A stretch of 64,000 nt of DNA, taken from positions 2,219,001-2,283,000 of the forward strand of contig NZ_CP136336.1 in assembly GCF_032681285.1 (NCBI RefSeq). The letters are read 5' to 3'. Below the pieces are notes generated by a model that saw nothing but the letters and a program-made list of their open reading frames with translations, had not been told where the DNA came from and searched no databases. Below, one piece after another: positions 41,740 through 54,101 of the stretch; within the stretch, counting starts at the first letter, position 1; each line of letters begins with the position of its first letter. Origin of the DNA: Piscinibacter gummiphilus. Its GTDB lineage: Bacteria > Pseudomonadota > Gammaproteobacteria > Burkholderiales > Burkholderiaceae_C. The position numbers and the translations under genes were made by a program.

Positions 41740-42972
41740 ATGAGCCGCGGCCTCACCACACAACTTCTCCATGCCGACCGCCTGGGCGGCGTGGAGCACG
41801 GCGCCACCCACAAACCTCTGCACACCTCGGCGGCTTACGGCTACGAGACCGCCGCCGACCTCGCCTCGGTCTTCCAGGGCGAGCGCAGCGGCCATGTGTA
41901 CGCCCGCCAGGGCAACCCCACCACGCACGCCCTCGAAGCCAAGATCACCTTGCTGGAAGGCGGCGTGGGCACCGTGAGCTTCGCCACCGGCATGGGTGCC
42001 ATCGGCTCGATGTTCATCGCCTTGCTCAAGCAGGGCGATCACATCGTGGCCAGCCAGTTCCTCTTCGGCAACACGGCCAGCCTGTTCCAGACCCTCGAGA
42101 ACCTGGGCTGCTCGGTGACGCTGGTCGATGCGACCGACGCCAGCCTGGTGGCCCAGGCCATCACGCCCAAGACGCGTATTGTCTTCGTAGAAACGATTGC
42201 CAACCCGAGAACGCAGGTGGCCGACCTCGAAGGCATCGGCAAGCTGTGTGCGGAACGCGGCATTTTGTACGTGGTCGACAACACCATGACCACGCCCTAC
42301 CTCTTCCGGCCCTCCGTGGTGAAGGCGGGCCTGGTGATGAATTCGCTGTCCAAGTCGATCAGCGGCCACGGCAACGTGCTGGGTGGCGCGATCACCGACA
42401 CGGGGCTTTTCGACTGGTCGACCTTCCCCAACATCCTTGCGCCCTACAAGAAGGGCGCGCCCAAGAGCTGGGGCCTGCTGCAGATCCGCAAGAAGGGCCT
42501 GCGCGACTTCGGGGCCACCCTGGGCGCCGAAGCGGCGCACCGCATCTCGAATGGCGCCGAAACGCTCGCCCTGCGCATGGACCGCGTCTGCGACAACGCG
42601 CTCAAACTCACCACCTGGCTGGAGCAGCACCCCAAGGTGGCGGCCGTGTACTACCCGGGCCTGAAGAGCCACGCCCAGCACGAGAACGCCACACGCTGGT
42701 TCAAGGCCTATGGCGGGCTGATGAGCTTCGAGTTGAAGCCCGGGCACGACACCTTCGCGATGCTCGACGCGCTGGAACTCGTCATCAAGTCCAGCCACCT
42801 GGGCGACAACCGCACGCTGGCCATCCCCGTCGCGCAGACCATCTTCTGGGAGATGGGCCTGGAGAAGCGCCAGAAGATGGGCATCAGCGAATCGCTGGTG
42901 CGCATCTCGGTCGGCATCGAAGACTACGTCGACCTGCAGGCCGACTTCGAGCAGGCGCTGGCGAAGGTCTGA
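41740..42972 (+). CDS. Cys/Met metabolism PLP-dependent enzyme (cystathionine gamma-synthase / sulfhydrylase family)
   Basis: PLP enzyme of the trans-sulfuration family, 410 residues. The segment YARQGNPTTHALEAKITLLEGG matches the phosphate-binding start, and the Schiff-base Lys is in NSLSKSISGHGN. ETIANPRTQVADLEGIGKLC and VDNTMTTPYLFRP are conserved. It could be an O-acyl-homoserine sulfhydrylase, cystathionine gamma-synthase or gamma-lyase; sequence inspection does not decide. I used the ATG at 41740 (MSRGLTTQLLHADRLGG); an in-frame ATG at 41701 overlaps the start codon of the divergent ABC-F gene. Its stop abuts the prmB stop. Confidence 0.87.
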   Translation: MSRGLTTQLLHADRLGGVEHGATHKPLHTSAAYGYETAADLASVFQGERSGHVYARQGNPTTHALEAKITLLEGGVGTVSFATGMGAIGSMFIALLKQGDHIVASQFLFGNTASLFQTLENLGCSVTLVDATDASLVAQAITPKTRIVFVETIANPRTQVADLEGIGKLCAERGILYVVDNTMTTPYLFRPSVVKAGLVMNSLSKSISGHGNVLGGAITDTGLFDWSTFPNILAPYKKGAPKSWGLLQIRKKGLRDFGATLGAEAAHRISNGAETLALRMDRVCDNALKLTTWLEQHPKVAAVYYPGLKSHAQHENATRWFKAYGGLMSFELKPGHDTFAMLDALELVIKSSHLGDNRTLAIPVAQTIFWEMGLEKRQKMGISESLVRISVGIEDYVDLQADFEQALAKV

Positions 42973-45002
<2,030 letters not shown>

Positions 45003-46220
45003 TCAGAAGCGCGTCGCACGGAAGCCGCTGTTGCGGCCGTCGTCACCGGGCACGTCGAGCGTGATTTCGGTGAAGGTCGGCTGGTCGTCGACTTCCTCCT
45101 TCTTGGGCTGCAGGCGCGACACCGGCTCGGTGTCGTTCTGCAGGCGCCACATCAGGTTGGTCGGCGAGTCGGCATAGGCCAGGCCTTCGTCGCGGGTGAT
45201 CACGCCTTCGCCGATCAGGCGGGCGAGGTCGGCCTCGAAGGTCTGCGAGCCTTCGGCCATGGAGTTTTCCATGGCCTCTTTGACGCCGTTGAAGTCGCCT
45301 TGCTCGATGAGTTCGGACACCAGCTTGGTGTTGAGCATCACCTCCACCGCCGGGCGGCGGCCGCCGGCCGAGGCGCGCACGAGGCGCTGCGAAACGATGG
45401 CCTTCAAGCCCGAGGCCAGGTCGGACAGCAGGGCGGGGCGCGACTCCGGCGTGTAGAACGACAGGATGCGGCCGAGCGCGTGGTAGCTGTTGTTGGCGTG
45501 CAGCGTCGAGACAACGAGGTGGCCCGACAGCGAATACGAGATCGCCATCGTCATCGTTTCGCGGTCGCGGATTTCACCGATGTAGATGCAATCGGGCGCC
45601 TGGCGCAGCGCATTCTTCAGCGCGATCTGCAGCGACTGCGTGTCGCGGCCCACTTCGCGCTGGTTCACCATCGAGCGCTTGTTGTGGAAGATGAACTCGA
45701 TCGGGTCCTCGATGGTGAGGATGTGACCGGCCATCTGCTGGTTGCGTTGTTCGATCATCGAGGCGAGCGTGGTGCTCTTGCCGGTGCCGGTGGCGCCCAC
45801 CAGCAGGATGAGCCCGCGCTTCTCCAGGATCATCGTGTTGAGCACCGGGGGCAGGTTGAGGCTGCCGAGCGCGGGGATGTCGTGCGGAATGCAGCGGAAG
45901 ACGGCTGCGATCGAGCCGCGCTGGCGGAAGGCGCTCAGGCGGAAGCTGCCCACCCCGCTGATGCCGATGCCCACGTTGAGCTCGCCCGTGTCTTCCAGGT
46001 CTTCGAGCTGGCTCGGCGTGAGCAGCTCGGCCAGCAGCTGGCGCGGTTGGGCCGCGCTCAAAGGCTGGTCGGAGAGCTGGAGGATCTGCCCGTTGATCTT
46101 GATGAGGATGGGCGTGGCGGCCGACAGGTAAACGTCGGACGCACTCTTCTCGGCCATCAGCCGCAGCACGCGTTCCATGTTGCCGCCGGATGCGGCGGTG
46201 CTGCTCGTCGTGGTGTTCAT
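45003..46220 (-). CDS. pilU: Type IV pilus retraction ATPase PilU-like
   Basis: Hexameric ATPase of the PilT/PilU family, driving twitching motility with PilT. The 405-residue protein is longer than PilT (about 345), as PilU is. Walker A is GATGTGKSTT, the Asp box is ILTIEDPIEFIF, the Walker B region is YIGEIRDRETM and the His box is HLVVSTLHANN. The AIRNLIRE-like C-terminal retraction motif of PilT is not seen, which also fits PilU. The C-terminal 45 residues are low-complexity acidic. It sits between dapD and dapE in the lysine operon. Confidence 0.88.
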   Translation of the reverse strand: MNTTTSSTAASGGNMERVLRLMAEKSASDVYLSAATPILIKINGQILQLSDQPLSAAQPRQLLAELLTPSQLEDLEDTGELNVGIGISGVGSFRLSAFRQRGSIAAVFRCIPHDIPALGSLNLPPVLNTMILEKRGLILLVGATGTGKSTTLASMIEQRNQQMAGHILTIEDPIEFIFHNKRSMVNQREVGRDTQSLQIALKNALRQAPDCIYIGEIRDRETMTMAISYSLSGHLVVSTLHANNSYHALGRILSFYTPESRPALLSDLASGLKAIVSQRLVRASAGGRRPAVEVMLNTKLVSELIEQGDFNGVKEAMENSMAEGSQTFEADLARLIGEGVITRDEGLAYADSPTNLMWRLQNDTEPVSRLQPKKEEVDDQPTFTEITLDVPGDDGRNSGFRATRF

Positions 46221-46293
46221 CGGAGTCCTTTCAGGGCTCTTTCGATCGGTTCAGAGAGCGAGGCGAGACTTCTTCGTTCTTATCGGGAAAAGT

Positions 46294-47118
46294 TCAGCTG
46301 CGCAGCAGTTCGTTGATGCTGGTCTTGGCGCGCGTTTCGGCCGTGACGCGCTTGACGATCACCGCGCAGTACAGGCTGTGGCTGCCATCCACGGCAGGCA
46401 GCGAGCCGCTCACGACCACCGAGCCCGAGGGAATGCGGCCGTAGGAGATCTCACCCGTCATGCGGTTGTAGATCTTGGTGCTCTGGCTGATGTAGACGCC
46501 CATCGAGATCACCGAGTTCTCTTCGACGATCACGCCTTCCACCACCTCGGAGCGGGCGCCGATGAAGCAGTTGTCTTCGATGATGGTCGGGTTGGCCTGC
46601 AGCGGCTCCAGCACGCCGCCGATGCCCACGCCGCCCGAGAGGTGCACGTTCTTGCCGATCTGGGCGCACGAGCCCACGGTGGCCCAGGTGTCGACCATCG
46701 TGCCTTCGTCGACATAGGCACCGATGTTCACGTAAGAGGGCATCAGTACCACGTTCTTCGCGACGTAGCTGCCGTGGCGGGCCACGGCCGGCGGCACGAT
46801 GCGCACGCCGGTGGCGCGCACTTCGTCTTCGCTCAAGTGCGAGAACTTCGTCTTCACCTTGTCGAAGAAGGCCAGCTCGCCGGCATGCATGAGCGTGTTG
46901 TCATTGAGGCGGAACGACAGCAGCACCGCCTTCTTGACCCATTGGTTCACCGTCCAGTCGCCCACGCCCTTGCGGTCGGCCACGCGGATGCGCCCGGCGT
47001 TCAGGTCGTCGACCACCTGCGTCACCGCGTTGCGGATCTCGGGGCTCGCGTTTTGCGGGTTGAGGCTCGTGCGGCCTTCCCAGGCGAGGTCGATGATGTT
47101 CTGGAGCTGTTGGGTCAT
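46294..47118 (-). CDS. dapD: Tetrahydrodipicolinate N-succinyltransferase
   Basis: Trimeric left-handed beta-helix enzyme transferring succinyl from succinyl-CoA to tetrahydrodipicolinate. The 274-residue protein starts [16 protein letters not shown]. It has hexapeptide repeats from about 100 to 235, including [41 protein letters not shown] and [26 protein letters not shown]. Length matches E. coli DapD (274). It follows dapC by 25 bp and precedes pilU by 73 bp. Confidence 0.97.
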   Translation of the reverse strand: MTQQLQNIIDLAWEGRTSLNPQNASPEIRNAVTQVVDDLNAGRIRVADRKGVGDWTVNQWVKKAVLLSFRLNDNTLMHAGELAFFDKVKTKFSHLSEDEVRATGVRIVPPAVARHGSYVAKNVVLMPSYVNIGAYVDEGTMVDTWATVGSCAQIGKNVHLSGGVGIGGVLEPLQANPTIIEDNCFIGARSEVVEGVIVEENSVISMGVYISQSTKIYNRMTGEISYGRIPSGSVVVSGSLPAVDGSHSLYCAVIVKRVTAETRAKTSINELLRS

Positions 47119-47143
47119 GAGGGGTTTCTGGCTGAGAGAGACT

Positions 47144-48334
47144 TCACAGAGAAGCGACGTAAGAGCGGATGCGTTGCGCAGCTTCGAGGCATTCCTCGAC
47201 CTCGGCCACCAGGGCCAGCCGCACGCGGCCTTTGCCCGGGTTCACGCCGTCGACTTCGCGGGCGAGCAAGCTGCCGGGCAGGACGGTCACATTGTATTGA
47301 GCCAGGAGCCCGCGGGCGAACGCGATGTCGTCTCCGCCCGGCACGCCCGCCCACAGGTAGAAGCTAGCGTCGGGGAGCTTCACGTCGAGCGCCTGCTCGA
47401 GCACCGGCATCACCTGCGCGAATTTGCGACGGTACTTCTCGCGGTTGTCGACCACATGCTGCTCGTCGTTCCAGCCGGCGATGCTGGCGTGCTGGATCAT
47501 CTGGCTCATGGCGCTGCCGTGGTAGGTGCGGTAGAGCAGGAATTTCTTGATGATCTGCGCGTCGCCCGCCACGAAGCCCGAGCGCATGCCGGGCACGTTG
47601 GAGCGCTTGGAGAGGCTGGTCAGCGCGATGAGGTTCTTGAAGTCCTTGCGGCCGAGCTGTGCCGCGGCTTCGAGGCCGCCGAGCGGCGGCTCTTCGCGGA
47701 AGTAGATCTCGGAGTAGCACTCGTCGGAAGCGATCACGAAGCCGTGGCGTTCGCTCAGCTCGAAGAGGCGCTTCCATTCGGCGAGCGGCATCACTGCGCC
47801 GGTCGGGTTGCCCGGCGAGCACACGTAGATGAGCTGAGTCTTGGCCCACACGCTGTCGGGCACGGTATCCCAGTCGGCCGCGAAGTTGCGCTTGGGGTCG
47901 CTCGCCACGTAATGCGGCGTGGCGCCGGAGAGTAGCGCCGCGCCTTCGTAGATCTGATAGAACGGGTTGGGGCAGACGACGGTGGCGCCTTGCTTCGTCG
48001 GGTCGATCACCGTCTGGGCCAGGGCAAAGAGCGCCTCGCGCGAGCCGTTGACCGGGAGCACCTGCGTGCCGGCATCCACCGTCACGCCGTAGCGGCGGGC
48101 CAGCCAGCCGGCGCACGACTCGCGCATGGCGCGGTCACCGGCCGTCGCCGGGTAGGCCGCAAGGCCCCCGAAGCCCGCCACCAGCGCATCGAGGATGAGC
48201 TGCGGCGTCGCATGCTTGGGCTCGCCGATGCCCAGGCTGATCGGCTTGAAGGCGGGGTTGGGGGTGATGTCCTTGGTGAGGGCGCTCAGCCGTTCAAAGG
48301 GGTAGGGGTGCAGCCTGGCCAGCAGAGGGTTCAT
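47144..48334 (-). CDS. dapC: Succinyldiaminopimelate transaminase
   Basis: PLP-dependent class I/II aminotransferase converting N-succinyl-2-amino-6-oxopimelate to succinyl-DAP. The 396-residue protein has the PLP Lys in [17 protein letters not shown]. The cofactor-binding segments [27 protein letters not shown] and [15 protein letters not shown] are also seen. DapC rather than another aminotransferase is supported by adjacency to dapD and dapE. The [16 protein letters not shown] start is characteristic of beta-proteobacterial DapC. The DUF72 stop lies 8 bp upstream. Confidence 0.93.
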   Translation of the reverse strand: MNPLLARLHPYPFERLSALTKDITPNPAFKPISLGIGEPKHATPQLILDALVAGFGGLAAYPATAGDRAMRESCAGWLARRYGVTVDAGTQVLPVNGSREALFALAQTVIDPTKQGATVVCPNPFYQIYEGAALLSGATPHYVASDPKRNFAADWDTVPDSVWAKTQLIYVCSPGNPTGAVMPLAEWKRLFELSERHGFVIASDECYSEIYFREEPPLGGLEAAAQLGRKDFKNLIALTSLSKRSNVPGMRSGFVAGDAQIIKKFLLYRTYHGSAMSQMIQHASIAGWNDEQHVVDNREKYRRKFAQVMPVLEQALDVKLPDASFYLWAGVPGGDDIAFARGLLAQYNVTVLPGSLLAREVDGVNPGKGRVRLALVAEVEECLEAAQRIRSYVASL

Positions 48335-48342
48335 GCGCCGGA

Positions 48343-49320
48343 TTATCGGGGAGCGCGTCTCCCGAAACCGTCCGATCCGGTGCGGATCGCCGGCGCCTTC
48401 CAGCCGGGAGGCCAGACCGGCTGCCCCTTCTCACCGAGACCGCTTTCCATGCCGAGCTTTCTGATGAGCGTAGCCGCGTCGTAGGGCGCATGCACCTTCA
48501 CGTCGTTGTCGAAGTAGGCGTAGATGTCGCGCTTGGCGCGTTTGGGCGCCGGTTTGGGTGAGGCGAGGCGCGCGTCATCCACCTGGCCGCCCTCGCTCCA
48601 AGTGCGGATGCGCTCCGCCCACCGTTCGAGTGCCGCGTCGCTGTAGCCACTGGCGTAGAGCTCCTTGTCGCCGTGGAGGCGCAGGTAGACGAAATCGGCG
48701 GTCAGGTCTTCGAGCAGCGGCCACTTGCCGGCCGTGTCGGCCACGACGAGCGCGATGCGGTACTTGCGCAAGAGCGCGATGAACGCCGGGTCGGCGAAGC
48801 TCTCATGGCGGATCTCCACCGCATGGCGCATTGGCCGCTTGGCGTCGGGCTCCAGGCTGGTACGGCCTTCGACGCGCTTGTCATGCCTGGCCGCGATCTC
48901 GGCGGCGGCTTCGGTGTCGCGGGGCAACTGCGCGAAGAAGGCCTCGAAGCGCTCGGCCATGAACGGCAGCATGGGCGGGAACTGCCACAGGATGGGCCCA
49001 AGCTTCGGACCCAGCTCGAAGAGCCCGTTGGCGAAGAAGTTGGCGAGCGGCGTCTCCACCTCCTTCAGCCGCCGCATGTGCGTGATGTATTTGGGTCCCT
49101 TCACCGCGAAGACGAAGTCGTCCGGTGTGTCGGCCGCCCATTGCGCATAGGACTCGGGCCGCTGCAGCGAGTAGAAGGAGCCGTTGATCTCGATCGTGGG
49201 CAACATGCGCGAGGCGTATTCCAGCTCCCGGCGCTGGGCCAGCTTCTCGGGATAGAACACCCCGCGCCAGGGCTCGTAGCGCCAGCCGGAGATGCCGATG
49301 CGGATGTCGGGTTTGGCCAT
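48343..49320 (-). CDS. DUF72 family protein (YecE-like)
   Basis: A 325-residue protein with a TIM-barrel-like fold. Family marks are RIGISGWRYEPWRGVFYPEKL near the start, LEYASRMLPTIEINGSFYSLQRPESYAQW, FVFAVKGPKYITHMRRL and AVEIRHESFADPAFIALL. The C terminus includes VYLRLHGDKELYASGYSD and AYFDNDVKVHAPYDA. No biochemical activity is established for DUF72. It is the first gene of the operon that continues into dapC; the link may be positional only. Divergent from the CAP-domain gene. Confidence 0.9.
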   Translation of the reverse strand: MAKPDIRIGISGWRYEPWRGVFYPEKLAQRRELEYASRMLPTIEINGSFYSLQRPESYAQWAADTPDDFVFAVKGPKYITHMRRLKEVETPLANFFANGLFELGPKLGPILWQFPPMLPFMAERFEAFFAQLPRDTEAAAEIAARHDKRVEGRTSLEPDAKRPMRHAVEIRHESFADPAFIALLRKYRIALVVADTAGKWPLLEDLTADFVYLRLHGDKELYASGYSDAALERWAERIRTWSEGGQVDDARLASPKPAPKRAKRDIYAYFDNDVKVHAPYDAATLIRKLGMESGLGEKGQPVWPPGWKAPAIRTGSDGFGRRAPR

Positions 49321-49372
49321 GCCGAAACCCTGGCAAAGGAGATGCCGGATCGCGGTTTGCTACAACCGCGGC

Positions 49373-49921
49373 ATGAGAACGCTCGTGTCGACCGTCCTGC
49401 TGGGGCTTTCAACCGTGGCCTGCACCGCCGGCCCGCAGGCCGCTGCGCCGGTGCCACCGCCGGCCACGCCCATGGCGCGCAGTTGTGGCATTCCCAATCT
49501 CCAGGCCAGCATGCTGGCCCGCGTCAACGCGGCCCGTGCGCGCGGTGCGAGCTGCGGCAGCGCCGGCCGCTTCGGCCCTGCGCCACCGCTCGCCTGGAAC
49601 GATCCGCTGGCCCGCGCGGCCGAGCGTCACTCGCGCGACATGGTGGCGGCCAACCTCTTCTCGCACACCGGGTCCGACAAGACCGAGCTGCGCCAGCGTG
49701 CCGACGCCGTGGGCTACAACTGGCGCACGCTCGCCGAGAACATCGCCGGTGGCCGCGGCACGGTCGACGGCGCGGTGCAGCAGTGGCTGGACAGCCCCGG
49801 CCATTGCGCCAACCTCATGAAGCCCGACCTCGTGCACGTGGGCGTGGCCTGCGCGCTCGGCGGGCCGCGCAGCACCTACACGCACTACTGGACGATGGCG
49901 CTCGGCGCGCCCATGCGTTGA
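49373..49921 (+). CDS. CAP/SCP-PR1 domain exported protein
   Basis: A 182-residue secreted or lipid-anchored protein. The N terminus MRTLVSTVLLGLSTVACTAG contains a lipobox-like VACT, suggesting a lipoprotein. The CAP domain includes LARVNAARARGASCG, LARAAERHSRDMVAANLFSHTGSD, YNWRTLAENIAGGRGTVDGAV and WLDSPGHCANLMKPDLVHVGV. The tetrad His and Glu residues (H in SRDM/LFSHTG, E in LAENIA, H in SPGHCANL) are intact. CAP proteins bind metals or lipids; the function of bacterial members is mostly unknown. Its stop lies 4 bp from the convergent queF stop. Confidence 0.9.
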   Translation: MRTLVSTVLLGLSTVACTAGPQAAAPVPPPATPMARSCGIPNLQASMLARVNAARARGASCGSAGRFGPAPPLAWNDPLARAAERHSRDMVAANLFSHTGSDKTELRQRADAVGYNWRTLAENIAGGRGTVDGAVQQWLDSPGHCANLMKPDLVHVGVACALGGPRSTYTHYWTMALGAPMR

Positions 49922-49925
49922 CCGC

Positions 49926-50426
49926 TTAGAGCAGCCCGCGCTCTTCCACGTGCTTCGGCAGCTCGACGGCCGGCTGCGGCTTCCAGCCTTTCTGGCGATG
50001 CTCGGCCACCACGTTGGTGTAGATGCCGCCGCGCACGTACCACTTGGCGGTGATGCGCACGAAGCGCGGATTCGTCGCCTTCACGATGTCGTCGAGGATG
50101 GTGTTGGTCACCTTCTCGTGGAACGCGCCTTCGTTGCGGTAGCTCCAGAAGTACATCTTCAAGCTCTTCAACTCGACGCAGAGCTTGTCGGCAATCATGT
50201 CGATGGTGAAGTGCGCGAAGTCGGGCTGGCCGGTGAGCGGGCAGTGGCAGGTGAACTCGGGCACCTGGAACTGGATGACGTAGTCGCGCTGTGGCGCCGG
50301 ATTCGGGAAGACCTGCAGGTCCTTGCTCGGCGCGGTGGGCGGGTTGGCCGGCTTCTCGCGCTGGTTGAGTTTTGCCGAGGCAGGTTTCTGCTGCGGGGCG
50401 GCAACTTTGGCGGACATCTTGGCCAT
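49926..50426 (-). CDS. queF: NADPH-dependent 7-cyano-7-deazaguanine reductase (short form)
   Basis: Reduces preQ0 to preQ1 in queuosine biosynthesis. The 166-residue protein is the short unimodular type. The nucleophile is Cys62 in [13 protein letters not shown] and the substrate-binding Glu85 is in [20 protein letters not shown], the QueF motif. An Ala/Pro/Lys-rich N-terminal extension of about 40 residues precedes the domain and has no known role. No other queuosine gene is near. I see no preQ1 riboswitch in the 155 bp upstream. Confidence 0.95.
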   Translation of the reverse strand: MAKMSAKVAAPQQKPASAKLNQREKPANPPTAPSKDLQVFPNPAPQRDYVIQFQVPEFTCHCPLTGQPDFAHFTIDMIADKLCVELKSLKMYFWSYRNEGAFHEKVTNTILDDIVKATNPRFVRITAKWYVRGGIYTNVVAEHRQKGWKPQPAVELPKHVEERGLL

Positions 50427-50469
50427 GGCGTGTCGAGAGGTTTCTACGGGGGTTTCAGAGGGGGTGCGA

Positions 50470-50478
50470 TGGTATCAT
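50470..50478 (+). promoter_or_regulatory. Extended -10 promoter upstream of smc
   Basis: TGG-TATCAT forms an extended -10 box 104 bp before the smc start in the 155-bp gap between divergent queF and smc. It lies in the dyad GCGATG-GTAT-CATCGC. No good -35 is visible, as expected for extended -10 promoters. Confidence 0.4.
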
Positions 50479-50581
50479 CGCGCCTCGCTGGGAATCCGCC
50501 GGATGGCGTAATTTCCCAAGTAAATCAAGTACTTAGACGCGCTCGGCACACGCCGAAGCCGCACCAGGCCCCGCTCTCTCC

Positions 50582-53500
50582 ATGCGTCTGAATTCCATCA
50601 AGCTTTCGGGCTTCAAGTCCTTTGCCGAGCCCACGAATTTCCAGCTGCCGGGCCAGCTCGTCGGCGTGGTCGGCCCCAACGGCTGCGGCAAGTCCAACAT
50701 CATGGACGCGGTGCGCTGGGTGCTCGGTGAGTCGAAGGCCAGCGAGTTGCGCGGCGAGTCGATGCAGGACGTCATCTTCAGCGGCTCGGGCAACCGCAAG
50801 GGTGCGAGCCGCGCGAGCGTCGAGCTCGTGTTCAGCAACGAAGATGCCCGGGCCGGTGGCCAGTGGAACCAGTTCACCGAGATCGCGGTGAAACGCGTGT
50901 TGACGCGCGATGGCACCAGCAGCTACTTCATCAACAACCAGCCGGTGCGCCGCCGCGACGTGCAGGACGTGTTTCTGGGCACCGGCCTCGGCCCCCGCGC
51001 CTACGCCATCATCGGCCAGGGCACGATCAGCCGCATCATCGAATCGAAGCCGGAAGAGCTGCGCCTCTTCCTCGAAGAAGCCGCCGGTGTCTCCAAGTAC
51101 AAGGAGCGCCGCCGCGAGACGGAGAACCGCCTCAAGGACACGCGCGAGAACCTCACCCGCGTCGAAGACATCCTGCGCGAGCTGAACGCCAACCTCGAGA
51201 AGCTCGAGAAACAGGCCGAGGTGGCGAGCCAGTACCGCGCGCTGCAGGAGAGCGGCTCGCTCAAGCTGCACCAGCTGTGGTTCCTCAAGCACCGCGATGC
51301 CGCCATCGAGCAGGAGCGGGTGAAGAAGGAAGTGCTGGAAGCGACCAATGCGCTCGAAGCCCGCATGGCCGAGCTGCGCCACGGCGAAGCCGAGCTGGAG
51401 ACGATCCGCCAGGCGCACTACGCTGCGAGCGACGAGCTGCACACCGCCCAAGGCTCGCTGGCCGAGGCCTCGCTCGAAGTGAGCCGCCTGGAGGAGCGCA
51501 TCCGCTACGTGGTCGAAGGCCGCCAGCGCGTCGAGCAGCGCCTCGTCGAGTTGAAGGCGCAAAACGAGCAGTGGGAAGAGCGCCAGGCCGAAGCCCAGGC
51601 CGAACTCGAGCAGATCGCCGAACAGATCGCCGCGGCCGACGAGCAGAGCGAGATCCTCGCCGCGCAAGCCGAAGAGCAGGCTGGCAATCTGCCCAACGCG
51701 GAAGACGCCGTGCGTGCCGCGCAAAGCCGCGCCAACGAGCAGCGCACTTCGGTCACGAGCGTGCAACAGCAGATCCAGGTGCTGGCCGCCGAGAGCCGCA
51801 ACATCGACGACCAGCGCAAGCAGCTCAATGCCCGTCGCGACCGCCTCGACGCCGAGCGCCGCCAGCTCGCCGCGCCCGACATGGCGAGGCTCGAAGAGCT
51901 GAAGCAGCAGTCCGCCGTGGCTGAAGAGGCGCAGGCCGTGGCCGACGAGCGCCTGCACGAGCTGAGCGAGCAGGTGCCGGCGCTCGACGAAGACCGCCGT
52001 GCAAAGCAGGAGCAGGTCAATGCCGAGAGCGGCAGGCTCTCCGACCTGAGTGCCCGCCTCGAAGCCCTGCGCGCACTGCAGGAGAAGGTGCAGACCGAAG
52101 GCAAGCTCAAGCCCTGGCTTGCGAAGCACGGCCTCGAAGGCCTGCAGGGCCTGTGGACCAAGATCCACATCGAATCGGGCTGGGAGACGGCCCTCGAATC
52201 GGCGCTGCGCGAGCGCATCAACGCGCTCGAAGTGGGCCGCATCGAGACGGCGCGCGCGTTTGCTGCCGACGCGCCCCCGGCCAAGCTCGCGTTCTATACG
52301 CCGCCGCAAGCGGCGATTGCCAACACGCACCAGACGCTGCCGCGGCTTTCCGACCTGCTGCGCCTGGGCGATGCCGGCCTCAAGGCGCTGCTCAACGATT
52401 GGCTGGAAGGGGTCTACACCGCCGCCAACATCGACGAGGCCTTTGCTGCACGCGACAAGCTCACGCATGGCGAAGTGATCATGACCCGCGAGGGCCATGC
52501 GGTGAGCCAGTTCGCGGTCGCGTTCTACGCGCCCGACTCAGAACAGGCGGGCATGCTGGCCCGCGCGCAGGAGATCGAGAACCTCGAGCGCCAGTCCAAG
52601 GCGCAGGCGCTGATCGCCGAAGAGTCGCGCAGCAGCCTGGTGCGCGCCGAGGCGGCGTACACCGATGCGTCGCAGCGCCTCGTCACGGCGCGCCGTGAAG
52701 CGGCCGAGACGCAGACGCGTGCGCATCAGTTGCACGTCGAGTTGCTGCGCTTGTCGCAACAGGCCGAAGCCACCAGCACCCGCCGTGGCCAGCTCGATGC
52801 CGAGCTCGCCGAGGTCGATGGTCAGCTTGAAGAGCTGAACGAGCGCCGCGCCACCGGCGAAGCCAAGTTCGAAGAACTCGACATGCAGCTCGCCAACACG
52901 CAGGAGCGCCACGCCGAGCTGGAAGAAGCGGTCATCACCGCCGAGCGCAAGCTGGCCGAGGCGCGCGAGCAACTCCGTTCGCTCGAGCGCCAGGCACAGG
53001 AAGCGCAGTTCTCCTCACGCTCGCTGGCCGCGCGCCGCAGCGAGTTGCAACGCAGCATCGAAACGGCCACGCAGCAGGTCGCGTCCAACGAACAATCGGC
53101 CGTGCAGCTTCAGGAAGAGCTGGCCCGCCTCACCGACGCTTCGGCGCAGGCCGGCCTGGAAGCGGCACTCGCCGTGAAGCTCGAACGTGAAGCGGCACTC
53201 GGCGCCAAGCGCAGCGAGTACGACGACCTGACCCTGCGCCTGCGCCGTGCCGACGAGCAGCGCCTGCAGCACGAGCAGAGCCTGCAGCCCATGCGCGACC
53301 GCATCACCAAGCTGCAGCTCGAAGAGCAGGCCGCCCAGCTCGGCGGCGCGCAGTACATGGAGCAGCTCACCGCCGCCGAGGTCGACCTCGAAGCGCTGGC
53401 GAAGAACGTCGCCGAGAACAACGTCAAGCTCTACGGCCTGCAAGGCGAGATCGACCGCATCAACCGCGAGATCAACGCCCTCGGCGCGGTCAACCTCGCC

Positions 53501-54097
53501 GCACTCGATGAACTCACCGCCTCGCGCGAGCGCAAGACATTCCTCGATGCGCAGAACGCCGACCTGAACGAAGCCATCACCACGCTCGAAGGCGCCATCC
53601 ACAAGATCGACCTGGAAACGCGCGACCTGCTGGGCAACACCTTCAACCAGGTCAACGCGCACTTCGGCCGCATGTTCCCGAGCCTCTTCGGCGGTGGCCA
53701 GGCCAAGCTCGTGATGACGGGCGACGAGATCCTCGACGCCGGCGTGCAGGTGATGGCCCAGCCGCCCGGCAAGAAGAACAGCACCATCCACCTGCTCTCG
53801 GGTGGCGAGAAGGCGCTGACCGCCATCGCGCTCGTGTTCGCGATCTTCCAGCTCAACCCTGCGCCGTTCTGCTTGCTCGACGAGGTGGATGCGCCGCTCG
53901 ACGACGCCAACACAGAGCGCTACGCCAAGCTCGTGAAGGAGATGAGCAGCGGCACGCAGTTCCTCTTCATCAGCCACAACAAGATCGCGATGGAAATGGC
54001 CGAGCAACTGATCGGCGTGACCATGCAGGAGCAGGGTGTGTCGCGCATCGTGGCGGTCGACATGGAATCGGCCGTCAGCATGGCAGAAGCGGCCTGA
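50582..54097 (+). CDS. smc: Chromosome segregation protein SMC
   Basis: Condensin-like ATPase that organises and segregates the chromosome. The 1171-residue protein has an N-terminal ATPase half (MRLNSIKLSGFKSFAEPTNF, Walker A VVGPNGCGKSNI), a long coiled coil (about 170-495) and a hinge (about 510-650, with GLQGLWTKIHIESGWETALESAL). The second coiled coil (about 665-990) leads to the C-terminal half with signature HLLSGGEKALTAIALVFAI and Walker B FCLLDEVDAPLDDAN. All catalytic motifs are intact. ScpA and ScpB are not in the window. The zipA gene follows after 4 bp, so co-transcription is expected. Confidence 0.97.
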   Translation: MRLNSIKLSGFKSFAEPTNFQLPGQLVGVVGPNGCGKSNIMDAVRWVLGESKASELRGESMQDVIFSGSGNRKGASRASVELVFSNEDARAGGQWNQFTEIAVKRVLTRDGTSSYFINNQPVRRRDVQDVFLGTGLGPRAYAIIGQGTISRIIESKPEELRLFLEEAAGVSKYKERRRETENRLKDTRENLTRVEDILRELNANLEKLEKQAEVASQYRALQESGSLKLHQLWFLKHRDAAIEQERVKKEVLEATNALEARMAELRHGEAELETIRQAHYAASDELHTAQGSLAEASLEVSRLEERIRYVVEGRQRVEQRLVELKAQNEQWEERQAEAQAELEQIAEQIAAADEQSEILAAQAEEQAGNLPNAEDAVRAAQSRANEQRTSVTSVQQQIQVLAAESRNIDDQRKQLNARRDRLDAERRQLAAPDMARLEELKQQSAVAEEAQAVADERLHELSEQVPALDEDRRAKQEQVNAESGRLSDLSARLEALRALQEKVQTEGKLKPWLAKHGLEGLQGLWTKIHIESGWETALESALRERINALEVGRIETARAFAADAPPAKLAFYTPPQAAIANTHQTLPRLSDLLRLGDAGLKALLNDWLEGVYTAANIDEAFAARDKLTHGEVIMTREGHAVSQFAVAFYAPDSEQAGMLARAQEIENLERQSKAQALIAEESRSSLVRAEAAYTDASQRLVTARREAAETQTRAHQLHVELLRLSQQAEATSTRRGQLDAELAEVDGQLEELNERRATGEAKFEELDMQLANTQERHAELEEAVITAERKLAEAREQLRSLERQAQEAQFSSRSLAARRSELQRSIETATQQVASNEQSAVQLQEELARLTDASAQAGLEAALAVKLEREAALGAKRSEYDDLTLRLRRADEQRLQHEQSLQPMRDRITKLQLEEQAAQLGGAQYMEQLTAAEVDLEALAKNVAENNVKLYGLQGEIDRINREINALGAVNLAALDELTASRERKTFLDAQNADLNEAITTLEGAIHKIDLETRDLLGNTFNQVNAHFGRMFPSLFGGGQAKLVMTGDEILDAGVQVMAQPPGKKNSTIHLLSGGEKALTAIALVFAIFQLNPAPFCLLDEVDAPLDDANTERYAKLVKEMSSGTQFLFISHNKIAMEMAEQLIGVTMQEQGVSRIVAVDMESAVSMAEAA

Positions 54098-54101
54098 GCC
54101 C

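Noticed and set aside
50427..50581. A preQ1 riboswitch upstream of queF
   Set aside because: I see no pseudoknot-type hairpin followed by an A-rich tail close to the queF start; only the dyad with the smc promoter is present.
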